NCBI RefSeq assembly: GCF_000003815.2
Contig: NC_049983.1
Coordinates: 20,639,858 to 20,703,857 of the forward strand
Length of the DNA stretch: 64,000 nt
Direction of reading: 5' to 3'
Source of the DNA: Branchiostoma floridae
Taxonomy: Eukaryota; Chordata; Leptocardii; Amphioxiformes; Branchiostomatidae
Below are positions 1 through 11,000 of this stretch, piece after piece. Position numbers and translations under genes: made by a program. Under the pieces are notes generated by a model. The model ran no database searches, was not told the origin of the DNA, and worked only from the letters and a program-made list of their open reading frames with translations. Position 1 is the first letter of the stretch. Each line of letters opens with the position of its first letter.

Positions 1-3000
1 TGTTCAGCCCCCTGTGGAACCGGGACCATGTGCAGTGTGTTGTCATCACCTTCAAGGAGCCATTTGGCACCATGGGCAGGGGGGGATATTTTGACGAGTC
101 TGGAATCATCAGGTGAGGGCTGTTGAAAGTTTAGATAACGAGTGATGATGTACCTCTTTTACTCTTAGATGGAGAGATACATAATCATGTATTCCTTTGT
201 GGATTCCTTTCTGGCAAGGTAATCTTGTTGGTGGCAAGGTAGTCTAGTAGCTAGGGTCCTTGACTTAAGGATCTAGATGTTTTAGTTTAATCTCTAGCAG
301 GCTGCAATGTTGCACCCTTTGAAAATGCTTTTTACTTCCATTTCCTCACTTGACTGGGTGAAAATGTGTACCTCCTGGTAGCTAGCTTCACATAAGGACG
401 TTCTCTCAGATGTAAAGCTGGAGGTCCTGTAGTCAAGGAGCACACCTCAAACATGTTTAAGTTCCCACCACACTTTTAAAAAGAGTCTTGGTCCATCCCA
501 GTTTGAGCAGTCTGGTTTTGCACAACTAATACTTGTTGTACTTGCGTGTTACACTTGAAGCAGTTTACCAGCTAACAAGAAAATTCTTTGTTTCTGGCTG
601 TCCCAGATTCACCATACTGTGAGTTGTTACCATTCTCATGACCCCTGAAATGTTTATCTATATGTAACAAGTTGTCCCATTTCCTGTAATCCCAGAGATG
701 TGATGCAGAACCACCTGATGCAGATCCTGTCCCTGGTCGCCATGGAGAAACCTGCCTCCACTAGTGCAGAGGACATCAGAGATGAGAAGGTCAAACTAAC
801 CCTGCATCATGTTACACTATTAATAACATAACCCTACACGATGTTATACTATTAACCTAGCCCTACATCATGTTACACTATCAAGCTAACCCTACATCAT
901 GTTACACTTATTAATCTAACCCTACATCATGAGACACTATGAATAACACAAGCCAACATGTGTATATCATGAAACACTATTATCTTAACCCTACATCATG
1001 ATACAGCATAAACCTCTCTTCAATAACAGTCACCTTTTGCAAAGATGATCAGATTACAAGCTACATTAATCATGTTGCTGTGTGTGTTCCTACATGAATT
1101 ATTACAGACATGTCCTTGCATATCTATTGGAATGACTGTATGAATGTTGATATGGATAGGTTCCCATCAACCATATATAGCCTCTTTGCATATGTTAGAT
1201 TACTGTAAATGCATTTAAGTTTGCGGGTATTAAATTTTGCGGTAGTGGGGAAAATGACTTTTTACTGTGGTTTTAAGTTCGCAGTAGCACTATGCACTGT
1301 AGTCTCTTACTGCCATGGAAATTTGTTCGTGGTGGTTTAACCACCAACATTAAACCACTGCAAAAGTTTCTGCATTTACAGTATTTATCATCTTGTAAAG
1401 ACCATAATATAGTTAGTTAACTCACTAGTTAGGCATCATCATCGTTTCAATTCATCATAGAATGATGCAATGATCTTTGTTTTGCTTGAGCTGATTATGT
1501 AATTAATCAACATAATCTGAGCTGATTAATATGTCATTATGAAATAATTGTTATCAACACATCAAATGTCTTGATTAGCATATCATCTCAAATGGTTTAG
1601 CATTGTATTAAGCTATTCATTTAGTATGTTTTACTTTATGTTGAGGATATAAGACCATGTGATAACCCTTCAGCACCAAGGACAGAGAAACAGACATGGC
1701 CATGTAGTTTTGCCTGCATGTTTGACTGACATGGGTTGATCCTGTTGTACAGGTGAAAGTGCTGAAGTGCATGCCTCCCCTGGATCTGGACAACGTTGTG
1801 GTTGGACAGTACACCGGGGACCCTGAGGGGCAGGGCGATGCCAAAAATGGCTACCTGGATGACCCCACTGTGCCCAAGGGCTCAGTCACCCCCACCTTTG
1901 CCACAGCTGTGGTGTTTGTGAAGACAGAGAGATGGGACGGGGTTCCTTTCATCATGAAGTGTGGGAAAGGTAGGATGTCCTCAGATTACCACTATTAACT
2001 TTAATATAGTAATCTCATGATTTCATTCCCCAGCAAAGATATAAGTACACACAACACCACATGTGATGTGTTCTCAATACTAAGCTTTGAATTGGACAAT
2101 GCCATTTTCTAGAAGGTTGGTCAAAAACGTTTTCCAGAGGTTGACTGAAAATGCAGGGCAGGGTACTTTAGACACAATTTTTGTGTTGACTACTCACTTT
2201 AAGCTGCACCCAAATTGGTGAATGTTCAGTGGTAACAGGTGCATGAGTCACGTTTGATAGTACTGGTCAGTGCTCTGGTGTATACTCTTTACCAACTTTT
2301 TGTTCTAAATGGCATTGTTCAAATCCCACCCAGTATTGAGTACACTTTGGGACCGTGCCATGAATTCTGGGGAAAGGAGTTTGATGGTGTGTGAATCATT
2401 GAAATGGCAGCAAATCTGTATCTGAAAACTGTTGCTCTCAGCAATTCTCATGAATATTGTGTCTATCTCTCCTCATGCAGCTCTAAACGAGAGGAAGGCA
2501 GAAGTGCGGATCCAGTTCAAGGACGTTCCCGGTGACATCTTCGGCGGACAGTGCAAGCGTAACGAGCTGGTGATCCGTGTGCAGCCGCAGGAGGCTGTGT
2601 ACTGTAAGATGATGGTGAAGGCACCCGGCATGAACATCAACCCAGAGGAGTCAGAGCTGGACCTGTCATATGGGGCAAGATACAAGGTTTGTACATGGTC
2701 CCTTGTCTCGCCTTTTCTGTGTACTTGTTTTATCTAACAGTAACACTGTTATAAACCCATGTGGAGAAGGTGTAGGGAAGAAAAAGAGTTAAAAGGGGAG
2801 GTCCTGGAAAAAGTTTAATATGGAGCTTAAATGCATCAAAATCGCTTCTGCAGTATCTCTGATAAAGTAACATGAAAGAGTGCATATGTAATTTTGCAGT
2901 GTTAGTAGCATGTTCAGTTACTGTTGTGTTTTGTATGTTTTATTCATTCTTGGTGACTGTTGTGTTTTGTGTTGTTGATACGTCTGACTGTATTCTATTT

Positions 3001-4189
3001 CTGTCCTGTACAGGGGGTGAAGATGCCTGATGCATATGAGCGACTCATCCTGGATGTGTTCTGTGGCGCACAACTCCACTTTGTCAGAAGGTACTCTATC
3101 ATGTCCAGCAATATCTGAGATTTTTTTTTTCTTTTCTTAATGGAATGATTCTGCTGTACTATATCATGTTGCTACCTTCACCAAGAATATTATATTTTGG
3201 GGTGCTTGTCTGTGTGTGTGTGTGTGTGTGTCTGTCTGTATCTTTATGATATTTTGGTGTTTTGGTAATTGTTTGAAAAATGAAGAAATGATTACATTAT
3301 GGGGTCCCTGGCAGCTTTCCATGGTACTGCAACAGGACTTCCTTTTTCAAAATCTTGTGTTCTGGACTTGTATGGTAATAATTTATTGATGTTAGATAGT
3401 TTGGATCTGCTTGACGTGAGTCTACTTGTGTTTTATAGTGATGAACTGCGAGAGGCCTGGAGGATTTTTACACCACTGCTTCACAAACTAGAGAAGGAAA
3501 AGATCAAGCCTGCACCTTACAAGTATGGCAGGTGAGTTGGCTCTTTTGAAATGGCTCCTGCTGGTGTACTGATGCTGTTGAGCAATTTTGGTTGCTGAGT
3601 GGATTTTATCAATGCCCTTCCCAAGGTCTCCCCTTCCCCACAAGTGCAAAGCAAAAAACATTGGTTGGTTAAGACAGTTGGTCACTTAGGCTTAGGTCAC
3701 ATTTCCAAACCAGGGCCCTGTCGGATAGCTTTCGGGAGCACAAAATGCCCAAATAAGATTCATGGGCATGATTTGTGCACATTTCTAGGGATACATTTCA
3801 ATTTTTTGTTTCTTAAAACATCCTGGCCAGGCTGCGGTTTGGAAATGGGACCTAAGCCTCAGCAGAGGTCCTATGAAGTTGGATGTGGCATGTTACTGGA
3901 GATGGTTGTCTGTGCCAGATGTACCAAGCTGTAGGATTGGAATCCTACAAAAGCACATCCACTTTCAATAACAAACAAAAAAGCACAATTTTTTGTGTAC
4001 TAGAACTACATTGTAAACCTTGCTTGAACTACACTGGTACCTTAAATGTGTATAATGCATGATAACAGATACTAAGCTGTCTTGTTTACTGATTTTCCCA
4101 GCCGAGGCCCCCAGGAATCTGACGACCTTGCCAGGAGGTTTGGCTTCATTTTCTCAGGCACCTACAAGTGGACCAAGCCCCAGCTGTGA
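1..4189 (+). CDS. G6PD: Glucose-6-phosphate 1-dehydrogenase, 3' part (7 exons; 5' end outside window)
   Basis: G6PD oxidises glucose-6-phosphate to 6-phosphogluconolactone with NADP+, the cytosolic entry step of the oxidative pentose phosphate pathway. Coding exons: <1-112, 696-789, 1753-1969, 2481-2686, 3014-3090, 3439-3531, 4102-4189 (stop TGA 4187-4189). Every junction is GT/AG and keeps phase. The translation matches the animal enzyme from its middle to its C-terminus. It has FKEPFGT and GRGGYFDE, then DVMQNHL, whose His is the catalytic base in the family (His263 in human). It continues with [54 protein letters not shown] and [13 protein letters not shown], and ends in [10 protein letters not shown]. 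No frameshift or missing key residue is visible in this part. The N-terminal NADP-binding Rossmann region must lie to the left of the window. The gene converges with CERK. The identification is very secure. Confidence 0.97.
793..1010. repeat. Degenerate minisatellite in a G6PD intron
   Basis: Five to seven imperfect tandem copies of a roughly 35-40 bp unit with the core CTAACCCTACATCATG followed by TTACACTATTAA. They lie just downstream of the exon ending at 789. The copies differ by point changes and small indels. Confidence 0.8.
1203..1381. mobile_element. TA-flanked MITE (family A, copy 1)
   Basis: A 179-bp element in a G6PD intron. It starts CTGTAAATGCA and ends TGCATTTACAG, a perfect inverted match, with TA on both sides (1201-1202 and 1382-1383). 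The interior has TTTGCGG and a tract related to ACTGTGGTTTTAAGTT, both also seen in the copy at 24735-24900. It has no coding capacity. The TA duplication suggests mobilisation by a Tc1/mariner-type transposase (inference). Confidence 0.8.
3687..3858. mobile_element. Inverted-repeat MITE (family B, copy 1)
   Basis: Starts with TTAGGCTTAGGTCACATTTCC followed by AAACCAGGGCC. It ends with the imperfect complement around GGTTTGGAAATGGGACCTAAGCC. It lies in the last G6PD intron. A second copy with the same ends lies at 46089-46299. The interiors differ, as is common for MITEs sharing only their termini. Confidence 0.8.
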
Positions 4190-5479
4190 ACAGATCAGGA
4201 GGAGGAACTTCCATGAAGTGAAGACATACTCTCCAGGCAGAGGTTTGGCTCCGGCTGTTTTATGCGTCCGCTGGCCAGCGGATATGAAGAAAATGGAACA
4301 AAATAGAATGCCTAACAAAAATATGTCAAAAACAGATATTGTCAAACCTCTGTTTTGATAGTATGCATGTAGAAGACACACACAGCAGCTTACAGTGATG
4401 CTGCAATTTCAACTCCGTCAGTTGATCCATTCATTGTGTATGTTTAGACTGAAGAGCCCTTCTATAAGAATAGATGTTACTTTTTTCCAATAGTCCAAGT
4501 ATCCCAACAATTATTTGGTTATTACTTTAAAATTTATGGAATTGTGTATACATTATACCAGAATATACCTTTTCATTTTTGCCATTTGATATGCTACTGG
4601 TGGCAGCTTTAAGAAGATCCTGGTAGCATCTTCTATGTTACTTCTAACGCATATCATTGCTACTTGTATAACCTTTCTATTTTCTATATTGTTTGTTATG
4701 CTAAGATTATGCTTTTTATACGCTAAATGTACACTGCAATGCCTTGGATCACTCACATAACATCATGCTTTCATGATCACTATGCACAAATTGATTTTAC
4801 TGTCTGCAGTCTTTCAATACACATAAATATTGTGTTAAAGGTACAAAATGTTAAATATGTTTTCCATCATAATGTAATTGGTATTGGGCTCAATCTGAAT
4901 CCATGGTGTTCCTTTTTGTACGAATGGATGTATGTAACAGTTTCAAATTGACAAAAAAGTATGAGCAAATTTGTAATATACATTTTGCACTGTACACTAC
5001 AACTCTTATTTTCAACTTCATATGATATAAGACATTAAGTGTAGACGCTAAGTACACTGCAGTAAATGTTCAAAGTAACACAGAAGAAAGTGTAGCTCTT
5101 TGTCAACTAATATAACATCTTTGAAGTGTATGGATGTTATGTGCCATCAGCTGCTACTTCTGTACTACTACAGTAACTATAATGTCAGAATGTATGTTCA
5201 ACCTAACAGAATACAGGTGGAAAATCTTTCTGTATTTCAAGCTGTGTTTAAAGTATTACACTGGCAAAACTAGTTCTCTATCAACTGAACACAATGCAAT
5301 TACAAAGACACACAAAAAGACATAAAACAATTACTTTCATTTTCATTTCAATCTCCATAATCAGACCTATCAAGTGATGTGATGATACAAAACATGTCAG
5401 AACTCCTATCCATCCCGAGAGTGTAAAAAAACTCTCTTCTGTTCTTCCAAACATAATCAGCATTACTCTACATGACAGA
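4190..5479 (+). other. G6PD 3' UTR and convergent intergenic DNA
   Basis: AT-rich non-coding sequence after the G6PD stop. It includes a small foldback repeat at 4238-4354. I see no canonical AATAAA on the + strand here, so the G6PD cleavage site cannot be placed. The short ORFs have no recognisable protein character. Confidence 0.5.
4238..4354. mobile_element. Small foldback repeat in the G6PD 3' UTR (family C, copy 1)
   Basis: The ends GCAGAGGTTTG and CAAACCTCTG are inverted complements. The centre is a palindrome around TCCGCTGGCCAGCGGA. An interior tract, AAAATGGAACAAAATAGAATG, closely matches AAAATGGTACAAAATAGAAAG in the hairpin at 62919-63064. It begins about 50 bp after the G6PD stop codon, so it is probably transcribed in the 3' UTR. 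Confidence 0.65.
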
Positions 5480-5485
5480 TTTATT
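5480..5485 (-). promoter_or_regulatory. Candidate CERK polyadenylation signal
   Basis: TTTATT on the + strand, i.e. AATAAA in CERK orientation, about 2.6 kb downstream of the CERK stop codon. If used, it gives a long 3' UTR that nearly abuts the G6PD 3' UTR. Other AATAAA-like hexamers exist nearer the stop, so the choice is uncertain. Confidence 0.35.
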
Positions 5486-8085
5486 ACATGAAGAGCTGGT
5501 CAACACTACAAGCTGGAAAACCTTTACCTGGCCTTTGGAACTATATAAACATACAAAGCATCTACATATACCTTATGTACCTAGCATGCGGAAATACCCT
5601 GTTGGGCAGTCTTCCGTGTGATCTGATCAATGAACATTCATTTAGCTGAAACAGCATTTGTTGTTGTTTTGTCAATGGTTGTCCAATCTGAACAGTTTCT
5701 GAGATAATTGGAATAGATACATTTGTATTCTTGTATCTTTGCCCTGGTTACTGCATATAGCACTAACATTATAGATACAACACAAAACATATCACTCTTG
5801 CATTGAAACGTTAGGATATAACTCAAATTATTACACTTAGGTTACTACTCAGTAGTACATAACAATGATCCAGTTAAATATATTATAATATCTTTAGATG
5901 CAAATTATCATATAAACACCAACACACCGTAAGCTTTACAGCAAGAGAGCAATAACAGCAGTTGCAATTATATAGAGAAAGAACCAATTTCAACCAAAGC
6001 AAAACATACATGTTCCAATTCTCTTGCACTGATAATTCAACATTGCATTGGAGTTGCATGTGTTTCAAAATACAATCAGACACTTGTCTTTCTATCTTTA
6101 ATCAAGAATGCTATTTTGCCTGAAAAAATCAGTGCTGAATGTGAGCAGAGTAGATAAACCATGTATAATTAACACATTTTCAGGTCTACAACAATACAAT
6201 GCAGCGATATCAGATGCATTACCCAACACTATTTCAAGCAATTTTACACAATATATTCCTTGATGTTAAAAAGTTGGTGACAGAAATTACTTATTGAACA
6301 TGAACTGCAGTCAATGTCTTCTACTCACGAAAACATTTGACTTCCTGTGCCGACTGTGGAATAAAGTGTGAAATATACTGCAGCATGTCCCACATGACGT
6401 TACATACAAAACAGAAACATTGCCTTCATGACGTTGGCAGCAAGACGGTGCATCCCACAGAACTTGCAAAGTACAGTCCAAGATTGATTGCCAAAATGTC
6501 TGTTATATCAGTTTTAAAGCTCACAAATAGAACCCATGTAGTCTATACACTAGCATTTGCCTGACATGTACATGTATCAAAAGCCACATACCATCATAAT
6601 TTGTCATCCTCTGACATCCTTGACACCAAGGAGGTTACATGGGCTCATATAACCTTGGGAATTGCACATACTAAACATTTCAGACAATCAAGCATCAACT
6701 GCACAACTTAAGGCCACAAATGCCCCCTTTCCATCATACATGGCACTGCAGGCAGCAACTGAGGTTGCAATGCAGCACCTTTAAAAGCAGCAGTAACATG
6801 GCCTGAGATGTGACAATCAACAGTGAAATTATTGGTTTGAAAATGCTACAGGGGTAATGACACCATGGTTGTCAAAAAAGGACACTAAAAAGTAATGGGA
6901 AAGCGATGTGGGAAATACTATTTTGTAGCCAACACAACTAACGTTACTGGTGACTGTGCTGGCTACATGTGAGACTGCTTCCTATCTGGCATGACGTGGG
7001 TAATTTCACTGGGAATCAGACAAATCTATTTTTGACTACACAGTAGACAGTAATAGAGAAAGTTTAATCCTATCAAATATGACAATTTTTCCTTATTCTA
7101 AAGATTTAAAAAGCTAATAAAAGCATGAATTATTCCCAAAGTATTTATCATGTGGAAAAGGTGTTGATTCACTGACAGATGTGTCATCATAACATTGGAT
7201 ACATTTTATTACTATCTAGGCTATCTAAAACAATTCGTAATTTTGTATATGGACAGAAAAACTGTTATATTTATGAGCAGGATGTAAATATCCTATCACC
7301 CAGTCAGTACATCTTCAGGTTTTATGAAAACCAGCCATGTTCAGTATAAGCTGTTATCAGACTTGTCGGCAACATGCAATTACTCTACATACTGGTGCTC
7401 CTGTTGGAAGACCTGGTCAGTAGGGTCTGGAAGATACCCCCGATCATCAGGTAATTTGCAGACCAGCTTTGTTTGGTCCTCCTGACACATGACACCATTG
7501 TCCATGTCATCTCTACAACTCCTTGCACAGTTTGGAATTGCAACACGAAAGCCTGCAGCTGGCATACCCGACCTCATTGCACAAGCAAATTGCGTGGAAT
7601 CTAGATATCTAGGGAATGTTACCTTTGTGATGTAACAAGAATGTGTCAAGCTTTGAAAGCAAAAGTCTCCACTATTAAATATGCAGGGATTTTAGAACCT
7701 CTTTTGCAGAGGCGATACAGGTAATAGAAGATTTGATTATCTCTATAAGGCTGATTGTACTAGCAGCAATTTCTTATTATAGCAACTGTCTCTAACCATG
7801 TAAGAAATAGCTAACTATTCTCCATAGAATGTCGTGCTCTTAAATCTTCTTTGCCTTTGGATAATAACAGTTTTGCCTGTTCAAAAGAAGTGGTTAATAA
7901 ATTCTGTGATATACTATATTCAGAAAAGCTTTATCCTGCATAGGATACATCTAGGCTATGCTAAACCTACATAATCTCAAAGACATACATTGTTACAATG
8001 GAAACAATAGTCTTAATTGGCTGCACCCTGGTGCCACCTATTCCAGACTCTGCTATTGGCTACTTGCATACTAATCCCTGATTGG
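5486..8085 (-). other. CERK 3' UTR / downstream region
   Basis: AT-rich sequence after the CERK stop. A cysteine-rich minus-strand ORF of 89 codons at 7380-7649 is the only stretch with protein-like composition. No splice context or recognisable family supports it as a gene. Confidence 0.5.
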
Positions 8086-11000
8086 TCAGGCACAAAAGCA
8101 TCCCACTGGCCAGCAGGAGGACTGCTTTGTCTCCTCGATCCCTCGGGCAAACAGCTTGATCAGCTGGCAATGGACTCTGCAAGAATAACAAGACAGTATT
8201 ACTATTAGGTACACTGCTATTTCTGCATTACAAGTAATCTTAGGTTCCTCAGTTTTTGGCCCATGCAAAGGGGGTGGCTTCGTGACGGGATTGAGGTTTC
8301 CTTTCCATCACTACTAAGACTGACCAGTAAAACTTTGTACCAACCCCAACCCCACCCCACCCTGCTTTACATCTAGCTGCGCGACATCCCTGCAACTTCT
8401 AGCACAGCTAGTTTTTCTTGTTTGTCTGGTGCAGGCATAAACATCTATCTTTGTAAAGTTACTCAGACACTTAAGAAATCTGTACTACATGTGCTGCAAT
8501 CATGTGCTGTTAAGCTTTTCCAATATCAGTGGATTACAGTGACAATAGGCAAAATTACTCAATCAGTGTCACTGGTGCGTCAGACAGAACTCACTTGACA
8601 TCGATTGCTGGCTGGTCGATGATTTCTCCGTCACAGTTCCACACACTGTTGCGCCGTGTGTTGCGTCGGTAGTTCCGCCTGGACAACACGCCTGCCTCCT
8701 CATCCTCCACCATATCATCTTCCGTTTCTTCAATAATGACCGGTCGGAACTTGAACTCTCGGACTCTGTAGACCTCTATGAAGCTATGATTGAACTGCAA
8801 GACATAAACCACAGCTTTAATGACATATCTTAGTTTTGGATGTTACTCTACATCTTATGCAACGAGCTTAGAGTACCAAACATGTAATAAATTGGGACTG
8901 AAGGTGAGTTAATCAGCATTTTTAAAGAAACGAAGACCTCAAAGTGAGTGCTAAGCAGAAAAAGCAGCATATACCACTTTTCAATGTATAACGTGGCCAG
9001 TATTACGGTACATCCAACAACCTTTAAAATAAAAAGCGACTACTCTATCCCTTATGCCATTGCACAAGCTTCAGCACTACAGTACTGATTGAGATATAGT
9101 ATACATCGAGTCGCGTTCGTATCGCGTTTCTGTCGCGTCGATTACGCGTCACCGTCGCGACAGAATTTTATTGGAGTCGCGTTACAGTTAAACTCTGACG
9201 CGTTCGGGTTTACCAGACGCAGAGTTAATGAGATGGGGTCAAATTTCATGTTTGTTTTACCAGCCTTTAAAACAATGGGGACCTGACACCTTGAAGGATG
9301 TCATGTGGTGACGGCTCCACCTGTCTCTTTCGTGCTACCCTCTGCGAGGAAAACATAGCGGGGGACGAGAAGCGGGATAGTGGGGCGGGTTAACTTCGGG
9401 CGCCGATGGGGTGAGGGATCGGGCCGGTAGCAAGTCGGGCGCGCCGACTCACGGGGTCTGCAATGCCACAAAAGAACTTGCAAATCTTGCCACCATCGGC
9501 GTACCATAATACGTGTCGGTATTTTAGTGCATAAAAGTGTGGGATATGCTTATTTTCTTCCATAATTTGGGCTGGGGGGGGAGCATTCTGCAAGACGACA
9601 AAATGCTATCTAAAACGGTCGGGAGACTTGTGTTTCACGTTGGACTCTTCTCGGTGCACGTCGCAAATGGGTGTGCTTGGTGAGCTCACGAGACTCGCCG
9701 CAATGTTCGGTGACAAGATGAATATTTCCTTACGGGGAGGAAAGACAACAGAGTCATTTTTCGCGCGAAATAACAAAATTATGTGAAAACATCGTACATA
9801 ATTGATTAAATTTGCTAAACCAGGGCATGGGATAAAAAAAATTGGATCCATGCCTTTGTAAATGTACATTTTTAGTATCAGTTTATCCAAATTATGAATT
9901 CTTTTAGAATTTAGAGATCGTTTCTACTCGGACATGACAGACATCCGGCGCGGTAGTGCTGTCAAAATTGATTGATTTAGTCGCCGCCGGCCTGGCACAT
10001 ATGATACTAGATCAAAGGACCGCCGCCCACTACAACTTGGATGTAGCGAACTTCTGACGTTCTGTACTGGAATGCATTCCCACGATTTAGGGGACGTTCT
10101 TATAGTGACAGCTGGGGACAATCTTATAAAGAAATGTCAAATAATTTCTTTTTTCAACAGATAAGTAATTTGGCCAGCTTCCTTGGAACATATAGCAACA
10201 TCTAACAACCGTTATGGAATATCTAAGTTGGTATTCATTTTTACTTCAATGAACTTTAACGAGAACAATCACCCCATACGAGACGTTTCCCCCATGTTAT
10301 AATAGGATGTTCCAATAGTTACTGGTACCGGCTACGCTCAGTTCTCGAAGTTTTTACAGCGGGCGGCGTACTAGTAAGTTTTCGGTGCTAGATGTGGTGT
10401 AGCATTGTGGTGAAAGTCTTGATTTGGTGACGTGTTTTGAGACGTTGTTAGAGAGCCGGAAAACACCGCCACAGAAGTACAAGTTTTGTTGATCGATTGG
10501 TAAAATTTCATTCAAACAGTACCTGACTCAAGTATGACCAAGGACTTTGGCACAAAGCAATACCACCGACTCAAGAACGGGGTGTGGGTGTGTGGTCATA
10601 ATGTAGTATTCCCACTACAAATGGATCGCTACGTGCGAAGTACTCAATGAGTATTAAATAGATCTGTGAACTATTTCAAACATGTATGGTTCGCGTAACT
10701 GGACTACTTGTACGCATAAATTGACTACATATATATATGTATGTAATATGAATAAAGGATATTGTCATAAGTTGCTAAATTAGTATTTCTAGATAAATAG
10801 GTTTTCGGCTTTTCCTGGAAACACCGCTGCTCGTCGAGGGCGCAACTCGACATGAAGACCTACTTTGGATAAAGGGATCCAGGTTTCCATCCGTTAGCTT
10901 CCTTGGCACAATGATGATCGTCGAGGGTGCAGCTCCGCCAACAAGACCTACCTGTTCCTGACGGAGCTCTGGGGACAGAACATCGCTGATGGCCGCTCCT

